A stretch of DNA of 64,000 nucleotides from Cyclospora cayetanensis (taxonomy: Eukaryota; Apicomplexa; Conoidasida; Eucoccidiorida; Eimeriidae): NCBI RefSeq assembly GCF_002999335.1, contig NW_020312214.1, positions 235,357-299,356 on the forward strand, read 5' to 3'. Below, piece after piece: positions 25,391 through 37,754 of this stretch. The stretch's first letter is position 1. Every line of letters starts with the position of its first letter. The notes under the pieces were generated by a model that was not told the DNA's origin, ran no database searches, and worked only from the letters and a program-made list of their open reading frames with translations. The position numbers and the translations under genes were made by a program.

Positions 25391-26690
25391 CCATGCATGT
25401 GCACTCGATGCTATGCGCAACTAGCTGTGAATGCTCTGAGTTATTAGAAGATGTAGCAACGCGCAACCTAGCTGCCCCTCTACCATCATGAAGAGAAATC
25501 TGGGAGACGTGGGGACGGGAAGGAGGGATTTCGTTTGGAAAGCACTCAAAAACTCTATTTTGACTTGAGTGTGGAGCTGGGTGTTCCCCCGAGGAGAGCT
25601 TAGAGGGAGCATCGCGTAGCTTGATGCAAATATTACCCCTCATTGACTGGTTGTGGATGCAATGAGACTTCATGACTACTCACAGTATGCCTGGTTTGGA
25701 TCAAGGCATCCGTAGGTTAATCAATAAATTCTGTTGAACAACAATCTGAAAAAGAAACCCCCTGGTAACGGAAGCAGACTTCGGCAGAACGCCCATTGAC
25801 ACGGCACAACCAAGCCTGCAAGGATTATTTGAACGCTCGTACTGTATGAAACGCATTTACTGTAAACCTATAAAGGTTTTTTGGTGCGTTGAAAAGGTTC
25901 TGCTGATCAGAGAAGTATCTCCGCGGTACCATGGGCAAGTACTGGGAAATTTCATCAGGTAGCTAAAGATGTAACTCGCTTTAAACCCTGCAGACGAAGA
26001 GAACTAAGTGCTCTTTGCTGCTTGTTTGCATGAGGGAGGAACACTTTAGTGGTCGCTCTCTTTATGTAAAGGACATTCGCCTCCAGGCAGTACCACAAGT
26101 CTCACGCCCAGGAAAATTTATCCAAAGATTAGCGCAAATGAAATTTATGAAGGAACTGGGCTCACTGAATTATGTAAATCTATCAACCTCTCAATGCTTT
26201 GTCGCAAAGGTCACAATATACACGAACGGCACTTTATAAGTGGCTTGTGTCTGGTCTTCCGGAGGTGTGATGTGGTGGTCGCGGTGTTGTCACCGACTCC
26301 GCGATCCAATATCTAACAGGTGAGGTTTGCACGAACGCTACACAAGTTGAGATGTCAGAAGCAAATGAGTGCACGTCCTGTGTCTTGGGCTGAAAAGGAA
26401 GAACAGACTTGGAGTTTAGAACCTATGAAATTTGGGACCGTGTCAGCCAGCTTTAGCAAAAGGTCAACGAGGAAAGAGAAAAGAATGCCAAATGGAACCT
26501 GAACTCCTGAGCAGCTTCAGACAGCTTCTCAACAACTCACCTGTTTCCACTGAGGGAAATTGGGAAAGAGAATTCGGAAATGCAAACACATGCTGTATTC
26601 ACAAGACAGGAACGAGAAAAATAGGCCCAGCAGGTGGGATTGCCTGGCGAGCAGAAACGGTGAATCAGGATCACCCCCCTTCAGGCTGAG
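25391..26690 (+). repeat. Dispersed repeat family, long copy 1
   Basis: Collinear with 48170-49440. Anchors: GATGCTATGCGCAACTAGCT near 25409, AGATGTAACTCGCTTT near 25969, GAACCTATG at about 26418, and CTTCTCAACAACTCACCTGTT at 26523. The same anchors in copy 2 fall at almost identical spacing (about 1,020 bases from left motif to GAACCTATG in both). No terminal gene or clear coding frame is visible in the shared part. Confidence 0.65.
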
Positions 26691-29404
26691 GCTCAGTGAC
26701 GGTCCTGCAGAGGATGCAGCCGCAGTTGGAGACCCATCATGGGTCGGTTCTAAGCTAATATAAGCTGGTATTATTGGTCCAAAAAATGCTAGCGTTTGTT
26801 GACACTGGATACGAAGTGGATCTGTTATTCGATGAGACGGCGCAGAAGTGCAGTCTGCTTCTTCAAACGTTAAGAAGAGTCCCTGAGACTTTGGCATACG
26901 GACTGACAGCAGAACTACAGAATTGGCAAGCCACCGAAATTGGATTGCAGAATCCGTTGCTCTGGTACCAGTAACGTTGTAGTTTTTGCGCTAAGCTAGT
27001 TGTATTTAATTTATCAAGAATCTTTCGCAAAAGTTCGAATAATTGGGTTGTCTCTTCGTGACCTTATTCATCGCAGAATTGCGTTATCTCAATACTATAT
27101 AAGCTAGTCTTCTCTGCATGTGGACTAGGTGTAATGAGCAACCAGGTGCGAATTATCCGAGTACTCAAGAGGATGCAGATACACGCCCTGGCTGTCCCTT
27201 TTTGCCAATGTCGGAATTCTTGAAGGCCGTGGTGAAGGAGAAAGCGCCTCTAACAAGAAATTTTATGACTACCTATTGAGTTTCTATTGAGTCTGGAGTT
27301 AAATCTCTTCATACGAAGAGTTTGAACGGAGCGGTACAAGCAAGGTCCGTGACTTGTATGTTAGATCCGTGCAGTGCCTTTTTGACGCAAGGCAGATAAC
27401 CCTGTCCGTTCAGTCTATTGTGGAATCCGTGAGAACAAGCTCTCGTGGTCCTCATGGGGTCCTGGAATGTGTCCCGCGGCAGGGGAGCATGTACTCTCAT
27501 GTCTGAATTATCGGCAGCTCCAGCAGCCCAGTTTTAACAAAGCCAGCTCTTTTTGCAAAACAACGGCTCCTAAAAGGCTCTGAACAGATCTTATATGGAC
27601 TTTGCTTTTGGTCTATCGGAGGCCAATGGCCACGGTAGCTTTTACGCTATTGTGACAGACTCAGCAAACATGCACATTTCAACCCTTGCTCCAGCTCTAC
27701 GACGGCTCAGGAAGTCGCTCAATCATTCTTACTTATGTCTGAAAGCGTAACAAACGCCTCACGAGTCTTGGTTGATATTAATTTTCAATGTTTGTAAGTG
27801 CGTTCTAGCGTGATCTAGGGCCCGCCTACGTATTGATCATACTAGGGCCACTGCAAACCACGCTGAGGCAGATGGGTAGACAGAGCTCACCAACCGCATT
27901 CTTCTACAGCATATGCGACTTGATGCTCAGACCAATTCAATTTCTTGGCTTATTTTTATTTTGCAGACTGGGCGCATTTTTGGACAACAATTTTCCTACT
28001 AGCCGCTCTTCCACCTCTCTGGTCCACAAGAAGGATTTCCTCTCTGGTCCCGGCCTAGGCTTCGTACTCCAAGGCTGACATGCCTTCAGCAGCGGACGAT
28101 CTCAGAATGCAGCTGGTTGGTCTACCCAACGGTACGCGCAGGGCTCAAACGAGAGAAGTACTGGAATTAAGATACGCGGGGTTGGCTGTGTATTTGAGTG
28201 TGAACATCAGGTCCTGATGCGTCAGCAGGCTCTGCAAGGAGCACCAGGTAACCAGACGAAGATCTGAGTGGCCATTTGGCTAGGAATATTCGTGATTCTC
28301 TCTAAAATCAATGCTAGTTTATACTTTGTCAATCGCCCCAAAACTTAAAGTTGCCGCAGAGCTATTAGTATTGGGTTCCTTCAAAGTTTAGAACACTCTC
28401 CGAAGTATTCGTGAAATTTGCCACGTACGCAGCTAATTCCTGTGAAGGTGAACGATCCACAGGAAAACGTAGAGACGCTGGATACTAGGACTATCAAGTG
28501 CTGATGACACTTGACGGTAGTTGCTTGTGAGATTGGATGGGGAAGGCCAACTTAAGTGGTTTCTGGGGGAGCAGCTCTAGGCATTTTTACCTGCTGGAGA
28601 ATATACGGGTCTGTTAGTTAAACAACGCTAGTCGCCTAGACGTCATTCCTCCAGTTCCTTGACCAGTTTCTTTCTTTAGGGCAGGCACTGCATGAAGCGG
28701 TTACTTTTATCAATAGATGTTACTTGACACGTTTCCGGCCATTATTATGATGTTTACCAGACTCAGATTTCTGCAGAGAAATTCCCGCGTAGGTTGTCCT
28801 TAAAGTCTTTCTTAAGCCAGTTTTGGGGCCTTCAAGTCGACTATGCTTCGTGCATCGGATGCACTAGCGTGCAGAGTTGGTTGTTTGAAGCAAGATAGCA
28901 CTGTGAACTAGCGTGAAATTCATTCCCTTTGCACAATTTACTGATGTCGTTTTCTCTTGGGAGACGACTCACATTTTCAGCATTCCGACGGCAGTCAGCC
29001 ATTGTGCTCCTACGGTCTCGCTTGTTTGGTTGTTCGTTCACTGTTGGCTAGGGTTAGATTTTTCCCTCCCTGCTACTTGTCTTCGAAGGCTGGTGCCAGT
29101 GCCGCGCTTTCCAGTCGGGTTACTTTTCGTGTTCCTCCCTGCCTGGGGAGTTCAGAAAGGGCAGGAACTCCTCCATTATCCAGCATGCAAATACTCTTAA
29201 CAGACGGGTGCAAAACAAGGGCATGCGTTGAACATGGAAAAATGTCGATCGGGCTACGCTACACCTAAATACTCTCTAATACACTGGTTATAGAATATCG
29301 CAGAATCAATAGTAGATTGAGTAATTGGTTTGTGCGTTCGTCTATCCTATATTTTGCAGAAGGCTATTAACTCGGCATAACAAGACGGAATCATCCGAGA
29401 GTAT

Positions 29405-29970
29405 ATCCAAGATGCTATGCACAACTAGCTGCTAAAACTCAGAGTGCTGTGGGGCAGCAGCAACGCCGCACCCTAATTATCCCTCTCCCAGTAGATCGGC
29501 AACTATAGAGGCGCGGACAAAGGGAAAAAGAGAGTTATCCTGGGAAGGCATCCAATAGCTTTGCATTAAATTTGCAACACACCTGAGGCTAAATTTTTCC
29601 TTACTGAGAGCTTGGTGAAACGTGACAGGCTCCACCCCTCAATGACAGGTAGGTGGCACGCTCGAGCAACTGAGTGACCCCGAGGTTAATTTAGAATGTA
29701 TCATTACTTGGCAGCGAATAGGATCTTCGGTTTGAGTGTCCGACATGCTAATGGTGTTCATCGCATGTCTACATTTTTACCATATCAGGGGCTTTTACAT
29801 GAGCGGTGGGGGACAGCCATGGTTTGTGTAGCTGCACCGTCTAAGCGATCCGAGCACAGTTAGTTGCACTTTGCATCTACTACAGGACCCCCAGCATTGC
29901 TTCTTACCCTGTTGAGCTAGCATTAGTCCATAATAAATAGTGTGTGAGAACAGACAATACAAGCAGTCAC
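29405..29970. repeat. Foldback element with inverted repeat-family ends
   Basis: The left arm begins AGATGCTATGCACAACTAGC near 29410. The right arm, about 29815-29885, read on the minus strand gives TAGATGCAAAGTGCAACTAA followed by a similar block ending GTGCAGCTACAC. The ends are therefore imperfect inverted repeats of the family's left-end module. Downstream, GTGAGAACAGACAATACAA matches the same position beside the element at 53.6 kb. Confidence 0.55.
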
Positions 29971-31271
29971 TTTCTTGCTGCTTATTGAGTAGAAGTAGTG
30001 TAGCAAATATTGCCGAGAACACTGAACTCGCCAGAGATTGCAGGGTTAGGGGGAAATATCTTTTGGAACAACACTCGATGCCTGTGTATAAAGCTTTTAT
30101 TGAGTTGGATATTGGAGCGTCCCTAAAGAGGCCTTAGATGGAGGGCCAGAGAGATGTAAGCTACCCACTAGCTTGGCCTTCTCGAACAGATTTGAGGCCA
30201 AATCGGGCCAGCCGAGACACGCCATTAGACCCTCCATTCTGCTCTGTTCTCATTGGCTCAGTCAGGATGCGTATGCTAGTGAAGGCAGAACTCCAGCATA
30301 TGGGTTTCAACTTCATTCGGCAGTTTGAGATTCCAGGATATTGTAGGGCCTCATAAAGGGGACACGAGTACCCCAATGCGTGCATCAATTTGTTCAGGCT
30401 TGAATGAGTTTGACTGTAACACACACACTTCTTCTGGATGCCTGTAGAGGGAGTGTCAAGGGACCCTGTGAATGATCCGGAAGTCCCCATAAGAAGTTCC
30501 GTTTGTAAAATAAGTAGTATACCGGTGTGTAGTGGAAAATCGCCACAAAACATTCAATATGGAGGGCTACTCCACTACTGATGCCCACCAATTTGTTTTT
30601 GAAATTGGAATACAGCAAGCAAGGAAACAACAGGATCACGGCTGGTCCAGCCACGTGGCCTTTGGGGCGGCGGCCCAGAAGGCGCCCACCGGTCGGCGGT
30701 GCTATGTCGGTGCTGGGCCAATGGCTTCCTTTCATTGGAAGGTATAAGAAGCAGCAAAAATGAGTGGTTTGCATTGACCAGCAGCGGTGATATCGTGAAA
30801 CGAAGGATAAACTGTCGTGCACAGCCTTCAGTAGGGGCTCCGCGGTACATCTTAGCTCCACCCGTCTTTCGCCCGTCGCTACCTGAGCCACCGCCGAGCC
30901 TCTCGCTGTTTGGTATTGGCGTGAGCATCCCGATTTAAGTTGTTTTTCAAATAAATGGTAAGTCTTCTGCCAAATGTCTACCCCAATAGCAGCCGTCCTT
31001 CGTTCCCCTGAGCCGGAGGCACCCTGCACGCACAGCATCGAGCCAACGGGCACATGCCTCACCCCTCCTTGGGGCCATCTGTTTTCTCCATTTCCTTCCA
31101 GGCATAGCTCTAATCCTGAGTCTACGCATTGGATGACGTAGGACAAACATAGAGGCTGCCGTATTGTGTGTATTGTGCAGCCTTATGTCCCATCGCATTG
31201 CATGAAGCGCCAGTGACAGTGACAGACAAACAAGGGCACAATCATCTACATATTACGACAACTTATCAGCC

Positions 31272-33661
31272 ATGCAGCCTCCTCCTCAAGCAGGCGGTCC
31301 CCCGGCCTTTAGGGGCCAGCCAGGCCAAACTAGCGGCCCGGGCGGCCCAGCCCAAAGGCCAATGCAGCAACAGCCACGAGGTCCTGGAATGGCAGGACCT
31401 ATGAACGCCCCCCAAAGGCCCGGACCTCCTGGGGTACAGCAAATTGGGGGGCCCGCAATGCGGCCAGTAGGGCCTGGCGGGCCTCCTGGAGGACCTCAAG
31501 GCCCAAGGCCTGGAGGGATCAACGCCCAAGGAAGTTTCCGCGACTTTCCACGGGGTCCCATGGGAGGATTCGCGGGAGGACCCATGGGGGGCCAACGCGG
31601 TGGTCCTATGGGTGGACCACCTGGAGGTCCAATGGGTGGTCCAATGGGCGGGCCTCCTGGAGGTCCGATGTCTATGAGACCCAGTGGTCCACCAGGAGCT
31701 GGTAGACCAATGCAGCCTCAAATGGGTGGACCAGGAGGCCCTGGACCGCAAATGCGTCGTCCTGGGGGCCCCATGGGGGCACCACCGATGCAGATGATGC
31801 GTGGTCCGTCAGGGCACTTTGAGGCGCCTCAGAGATCTATGGAAGGGGGCGGCGGAACTGGAGGCCCGCCTGATATGCGCGGATTTATGCGGGCAGGGCC
31901 ACCTCCAGAATTCGGCATTGGCGACGGTCATCATGGAAGGCCCGACATGAGCCACCCGCCCATGGGCAAGATGCAGCAGCAACCGTCTCCCTCGAAGCCC
32001 GTTCATCCGCATGCCCCGAAGCTGGTTGTGCACAGACCCACACGAAAAACCCGTGTAAGTGCAACTTTGTCCCTTTCGCCACACTCAGCAGAGCATCGCA
32101 CGTAGGTAAGAGCAGCCTCTTGTAGTTACTAGCCCTGGAAAAGACATATATCACGAAAACAGGGTCTCCACCTTACTTCGCTGCTATAGCTACGGTAAGA
32201 CGAAAGAGATTTACGTTCATCTGAACTTCTGGAAGAAACGCGCATGCCTTTCTTTGCCTAGGGCAAAGTCGATGGCGGAGAAGATGACGAGATTGAAGAG
32301 GATTTGGCCATCAAAGGAGGCTTTGGAGTAAGCTGTTGTCCTAATATTCCTTTCTCACTTCGCATTCACCACTCCTTCCGGATCGATTTGCTCAATGCTG
32401 AGCCTCCTAAAATGGTGATAGATTACCGCCAAATTATCAGACCATATATAGCTCTTGATAGGGGTCTTCGGGTGTTTGTTTAGACGTTCAAGAACTTGGT
32501 TGTTCTGCGCGAAAACGGGGATCTTGGCAACTGGACTGGATTCCAGTGGAAATGTCGCCGTGTAGGAGGCGTGGCTTTTATCAAGCTGACTCATGATCCT
32601 GTAAGATGCACCAGTGTCGTGCACGCGTATAATAGAAGCTCAGAACCCCTATGAGGAGTGTGAAGGCTACCGAAAGGTCACCAGATCTTCCTTGCCTGAT
32701 TGCGTGTGACTGCAGGAAGGGCGACTGTGGTGCATCAACGACAACTGGGAAGTTGGTCGCCTGACCAACTCAGGCTTCAGATCTTTGGGCCTGCTCGGCA
32801 ATGAATATCTGGTGGATCTGGCTTTTAATCCTCTAGACGGCTCCCTCTGGGCCGTTAACCGCCTTGTGAGTGGCTAGTAATCGGTTCCAAATTCCTTTAA
32901 CCGGACGTACAGGGATCTCGATTCAACCGCTAGCTAAACATTGCATATTAAGGCTATATTAAGGTTTGAATAGCTTATTGAATGCAGCAAAGCTGCAGGG
33001 CTTCACGGCGCTTTCTCATTGGTGTTGTCGTTGGGCATTCACTTTCAGTGGGATTTTCCTCACACCTCAGGTTTTCTTGAAAATTATGGTGACTTCTCAG
33101 GGAGAGCTGTTGCGATGGAGTGGATACTCATTGGACCGCAAGGCGCAGCACGGCTTCCACAAACTAAAGGCCATTACGTTTGATCGGAAGGGTAATTTGT
33201 GGGCCCTCAATACGGCGTGTGAGCTGGCGGTCTGGAACGAGCAAGAGGAGGAATGGGACGTAAAGGTGAGTAGATGTACAAGCAAGATACACTCTAAGGA
33301 CACCACAATTTATGGCATGATGACTGCTTGAAGCGTACACTTTGTTCTGTGCATGATGCGGATACTGTCAAGACAGCTGTTCCGCATTGAAGGTTTGAAG
33401 TCAGCCATTTCGCTGCTATACGCTGAGGATCCATTGTGGATTGTGCAGGATATTCCGGGGGCACTGAGGTTAACAGATTTAACGTTTGATGAGCGAAACC
33501 GCCTGTGGATCATTGGCCCCGAGGGGCAACTCATGGTGCTCTCTGGCTCCAAGTGGGTAAATTTCGGCTTTGTTGGTTGCTGGAAGATGAAGGACCTAAG
33601 CTTTAAAGTCCCTAAGTCGGCTAATGCTAAACCTTCTTCCCCTGTGGCGGAGGCAAGTTAA
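31272..33661 (+). CDS. Gly/Pro/Met-rich protein with C-terminal propeller-like repeats
   Basis: Five exons, 31272-32054, 32262-32327, 32716-32865, 33071-33265 and 33377-33661, all joined in phase 0, give 492 aa. Residues 1-255 are disordered and rich in Gly, Pro, Met and Gln, with a tandem GPMGG/PPGG core (about 31556-31680), ending in a basic patch (KLVVHRPTRKTR). A short acidic linker (GGEDDEIEEDL) leads to three similar units: VDLAFNPLDGSLWAVN, AITFDRKGNLWALNT and LTDLTFDERNRLWIIGPEGQL. The xLxFDxxxxLWxxN pattern with a nearby Trp resembles tectonin or two-component-regulator-propeller blades, here too few for a closed propeller, so partial or oligomeric assembly is possible. I do not recognise a named orthologue. 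Structure looks apicomplexan-specific; a cytoskeletal or pellicle role would be speculation. Confidence 0.78.
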
Positions 33662-34757
33662 GAATCCCGAGCGCATAACCCCCCGGAGAAAGGCGCATGT
33701 TAAAGTATGGATATGGCACAGCAGAGGCAACGGTTGGGATGCAGGCATGTTATGGGGGGAAGGGGGACGGGGAAGGAGTGTTCCGTTCCAAACTCTAGCG
33801 ATTAGATGCATCGTGAATGAACTGCACATGATATCGTAATGGATTTGGAGAGAGCGGCCAATGGGTGTCTATTGAGATTGACAGACGTCCATGGTTCTTG
33901 CTGCATATAGTACCATGGGTTTAATCGAACCCTATTTTTCTTGAAGACTATGGTGCAGCTGATGCGTGCACATGGTCTGAATCAAGATGCCAGAATCTGG
34001 CAATTCAATTCCACACATTCCTACAAGTTTTAGTGCCATAGTTCACTGTGGCAACTTTCTATAAAAGCTGCTCTACACATTTCCGCAGCAGGTGGAGGCG
34101 CTGGTGTGCTTCCATCGTTGTTTTCTGCCTAATCGTCCTTACACATGCCCTCCATTTTATGTTGTGCTCAAAACTTTGGCAGCCTGGGGATCCCTAAGAG
34201 CTCGTTGGGGTTTCTGATGGTACGAGCCGCATGAAGTTCCCTAGATCAGCCAAAGGGCCTCGGTGTTGAGCAGTCTACGAATCAGATACAAGCGTATACA
34301 TATATATATATATGAAGTTGCCATGCTACAAATTTAAGGAAGGGCTAGTGCGCTCCTAAGCATATAAGTGAATTTCTGTTCTCACAAACCTACCCTGCCT
34401 TCTGAGTGCCGCTAAACTACAAAAAAACAAAGGCAGCGCATTCTCATGCGAGTACGCAGCATTGTTTGCCAGCTGGCTTTCAGCTGCCTAGTTTAGTCTT
34501 CGACAAGCCCTTATTGCTGGGCCTTATCGAATATGAAAAGCTCAATCCCTGATGTGAAACTTGGATCCGTGACGAAGAGGGGCTGACTCTCACTAAGGAG
34601 GCCCTTTTCCAACAATTCTCTGAGGCACAAAACAAGCCGGACTTTAGAGATCAGTCAGCTCCCTCTGCTGTTGCGCTCTAGAGAGTTGATGCCTCTAGAC
34701 TCCGCTACCCTGCGATTAACTGAAGCAGAAGTAATGCCCTTTGGCAAAGCGTAGAAG
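33662..34757. other. Intergenic stretch between convergent genes
   Basis: The propeller gene and UBA3 converge here. No gene is seen. A short TA dinucleotide run lies at 34295-34313. Confidence 0.55.
34295..34313. repeat. TA dinucleotide microsatellite
   Basis: A run of TA steps interrupted once near its start (TATACATATATA and onward). It lies in the convergent intergenic region. Confidence 0.85.
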
Positions 34758-37754
34758 CTATGTGCGCAGGAGTGCAGAGAACGTCCTGAGACCATTGCCA
34801 GCACCAAGGAGCTGCGATGGTAATTTGCTGTAAAGTGTTGTGAGAGGGACTACTGCATAGAGTGTGGCATACGCAATGGTCAGATCGAGCTTCCATTCAT
34901 GCTGCTCTCGTAGCGACGGTGGATTCTGTATGAACAGAAAGTCCTGAGAACACCAGCGAAGCAGAATCCTGGGACAACTCGTACCCACAGAGGGCTTGCC
35001 TGACATCTGCTGTCTCCAGCGCGCGACTACTGCACGGACTAAGCTGCACTGTTGTTGGCTCTGCTCAAGGGGTCTAACTGGTGGATGAGCCTGGCAGACA
35101 AGGAATCTTGTGGAGCACCTGTGGCCCCCGAATGGACGGCTTGTTTAAATGGGCCTGCTTCTGCAACTCCTCTAAAAGTCGCGCCAGCGTCCAGCTCTTC
35201 TCTGCGGGTATGTGAAGCTCCCGCCGGCTACACACGAGACAATCCTGAGTGTAATAGCGACCAGCACGAGCAGCATTATCAGAATTTAGTGCTCCAGCGG
35301 TAAAGCGCCCGTCCACTATTCGCTGGAAAGCAAAACTTCGGGGTACCGATCACACAGGGCTGCGTCCCTCAAATGCGGTGTTCTGTGCCTTACTGGGTTC
35401 CGTTCGAGAGCGAACGTGTGCATATACGTCTGTGCGTCTCCCGAGTACATGATATAATTTTCTAGCTCGCCATCATCGCTCCGGTCAGCGGCGCTGCAGC
35501 AGCAGAAGGTTTTGAAGCGGAAAGCCTCCTGCACCAGCAAGGCCGCGACGATGGCGTTTGTGCTCGAAACCGCGGGAACAATCCGCTGCGCAAAGTCATG
35601 AGGCACACACAGTTGAGCTGAGGTTTGGAATTTCGGGTATGAGGAGAAAGCATCAAACCATATCAGATCGATCTGCGTTGACAGACAGTCGCCAACTGCT
35701 GGGCAGGACAAGGCCTACCTTAGCAACCCCAGTTGTAAGCCTGTAAGTAACTCCCTCAATGCCAAACTTCTCCGCCCGGCTCTTTGAGGCTGCAAAAAGC
35801 CATGAAAGGTGATCGGGGTTGTCCAGATCCTGCGGCGCACGAAAAGCAGAACATACAGCCGCCCAACTGCAGTGCTGGAGTCACTCGTGCAGCATTCTGT
35901 TGACATGCATCTTCATGGGGTCTAGACAACGAGCGAGGCATGTCTTAGGAGTAAATCAGCGCACTATCTGCTCATCCGGATGCTCCTTAACCCACTGGAC
36001 CACTAGACAGTACTCTGGACACATCCAAAACGCACAAAGAACCACAAAACTCCAAATCAACGGTTGGCTGCGCAGGACCACCGCGTCACAACAGAATGGA
36101 AGAGTTCGCCAGGCCACCCCTGTTTGGCCATTCGAGCAGCAGCGAGCTGCACTGGAAGCACCCCAATTGCAGCGGCATAAAATGTGGCAGCGTATAGATC
36201 TTCAATTAAGGAAGGGAAAGGCTTCCGCAGTAGCCGTTTCCTGTCATGGTAGGCTCAAGACGCAGTTCCTATCTTGTTGAGTGTCGCACTGCGGGGAGAT
36301 TGACGTGGATGGCAAAGCGAATAGCCAGCCTGTGGTGACTCACCAACGCAGTGCTCGGGCTGCCGGGGAGTGGTGGCGATCGTGCAAAGGGGGTAAGCCG
36401 CCTGCACGTGGCAATCTCGCAGCACTGGCTCAAACGATGCATTGCAACGATGACAGACGAGTTGTGTGTCCACCAATTCGCACCGCAAGTAAGCGTTCAA
36501 CACATGTTTCTCACAGTGGAAGCCTACCTGGAGGGCGAGGGTTCCTATTCCGCATTCATAACATGCCGTTACCCCAGGGATACAAAATCGCATTTGGCCG
36601 CGCAAGCCCTCAGTGCCTCCATCCAAGAGAAGTGGTGCTGTTTCCATCGAAATAGCCCCCATGCTGTCTCGTTCAACCTGAATCATAGGAGCACGGGGCG
36701 ACTATGGGCTGTGCGTATGCATACCCACCTACTGCTCCCGTGAGACTGCTCTAAAGGAGCCGCAGGCAGCAGCTTGAAACGATAGCAACGTTCGAGAGCC
36801 CCGGGAGGCATACGCTGTACGCTTGACAAGGGCAAATCGAAAAGTAGTCAGCGACAGCATGACAGGAAGCGGCGGGTAGCAGCCACACACCAGCTGATGC
36901 ATGCGACTGTTAAGCCAACGTCGTGTTTCAACACAGTCGAGGCCTCCAATAACGACACCAAAGCCACGGAAGAAAGAGAGAGGCTTGTCCTGCAGCCTGC
37001 AGCAGTGTCTGCACCGTGGTTCCACGAAGCCACACACAAAATTTCCCGAAATTTTGCTGTCCTGTAGGCGTCTAAAGGTCGAATGCTCCCATGAGGGCCC
37101 CAGTCATCCCAGCCAACTACACGCCATGGCTGTCACAGGCGCAGCAAGTGACGAAGATTTTCTTGGTCGAAAGCTGTACACTGGGGGAGCAGCTCACTGC
37201 GCGCCAAGCAACTCTAAAAGCTCACGGTTGCACTTGTAGACTTTAGGCAGTGAGCTGCAAGGGCGTCGCATTCTAGGTCGCCTAAGGCAGTGCTTACGGC
37301 TCAATGCGGACTCCGAGGTGAGCGAAGCGGGTATTGAGGACTTCAGCTGCTACAGCCGCCTTGAACTTCCCCACGTGTTCCTCTCTGAAAAGGAACTGGC
37401 GATGCAAGTTGGAAACGGCCACGACGTCTAAGTCAAGCACAGCCAGGTCCCGGAAGCCGCTTACGCACAGGGTTTTCAACAACTCGCAGCCTGCGTATAG
37501 CAATACCTGACACATCCGCAGCAGCCGCTGCAAATGAGCAGATATCACAGATACAAGATCGCACATGGCGGAACTACGGAGGGAGCCGAAGGCGAGTGGG
37601 GCGTCGCTGGGGAGCGGAGCCTCTAAGCAGCAGAGCAACTGGATCAGCACTCCTCCTTTCTGGAGAGAGAAAAAAAGAATAGCATAAAATAACATTCACC
37701 AAGGCCGCCGGCTCCCACTACCAAGACACGGCACTCTGCGACGCGCTGGAGAAC
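34758..37754 (-). CDS. UBA3: NEDD8-activating enzyme E1 catalytic subunit (UBA3), 5' end not found
   Basis: Adenylates NEDD8, takes it as a thioester and passes it to UBC12, in a heterodimer with NAE1. Exons: 37754-37700, 37490-37298, 36996-36891, 36677-36528, 36401-36344, 36014-35965, 35829-35719, 35585-35394, 35244-35119 and 34943-34758, 408 aa as joined. Visible motifs: nucleotide-binding VLVVGAGGLGCELLK, SNLHRQFLFR, VVIGGLDCVETRRWLN, LLLDGGTEGLRGQ, two CxxC-type zinc pairs (CYEC and CLVC), the catalytic Cys in AYPLCTIATTPRQPEHC, GVTYRLTTGVAK and RIVPAVSSTNAIVAA. The order and spacing are those of UBA3 rather than UBA2 or UBA5. The first coding exon or exons (about 40-60 aa upstream of the glycine loop) were not located; a stop codon precedes this exon in frame. 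The last exon, corresponding to the E2-binding ubiquitin-fold domain, is short and its end (34758) is uncertain. Confidence 0.88.

Larger units (their letters stand above)
24477..31271. other. Gene-poor, repeat-bearing stretch
   Basis: No gene is recognised over about 6.8 kb. It carries a long copy of the dispersed repeat (25391-26690) and a foldback element (29405-29970), both listed separately. The 250-codon minus frame at 30394-31146 is discussed under rejected items. The last several hundred bases should contain the promoter of the propeller gene. Confidence 0.5.

Noticed and set aside
30394..31146. 250-codon minus-strand frame upstream of the Gly/Pro/Met-rich gene
   Set aside because: It has no recognisable domain, mixed composition without coding bias, and overlaps several equally open frames on the other strand; it lies where the divergent promoter is expected.
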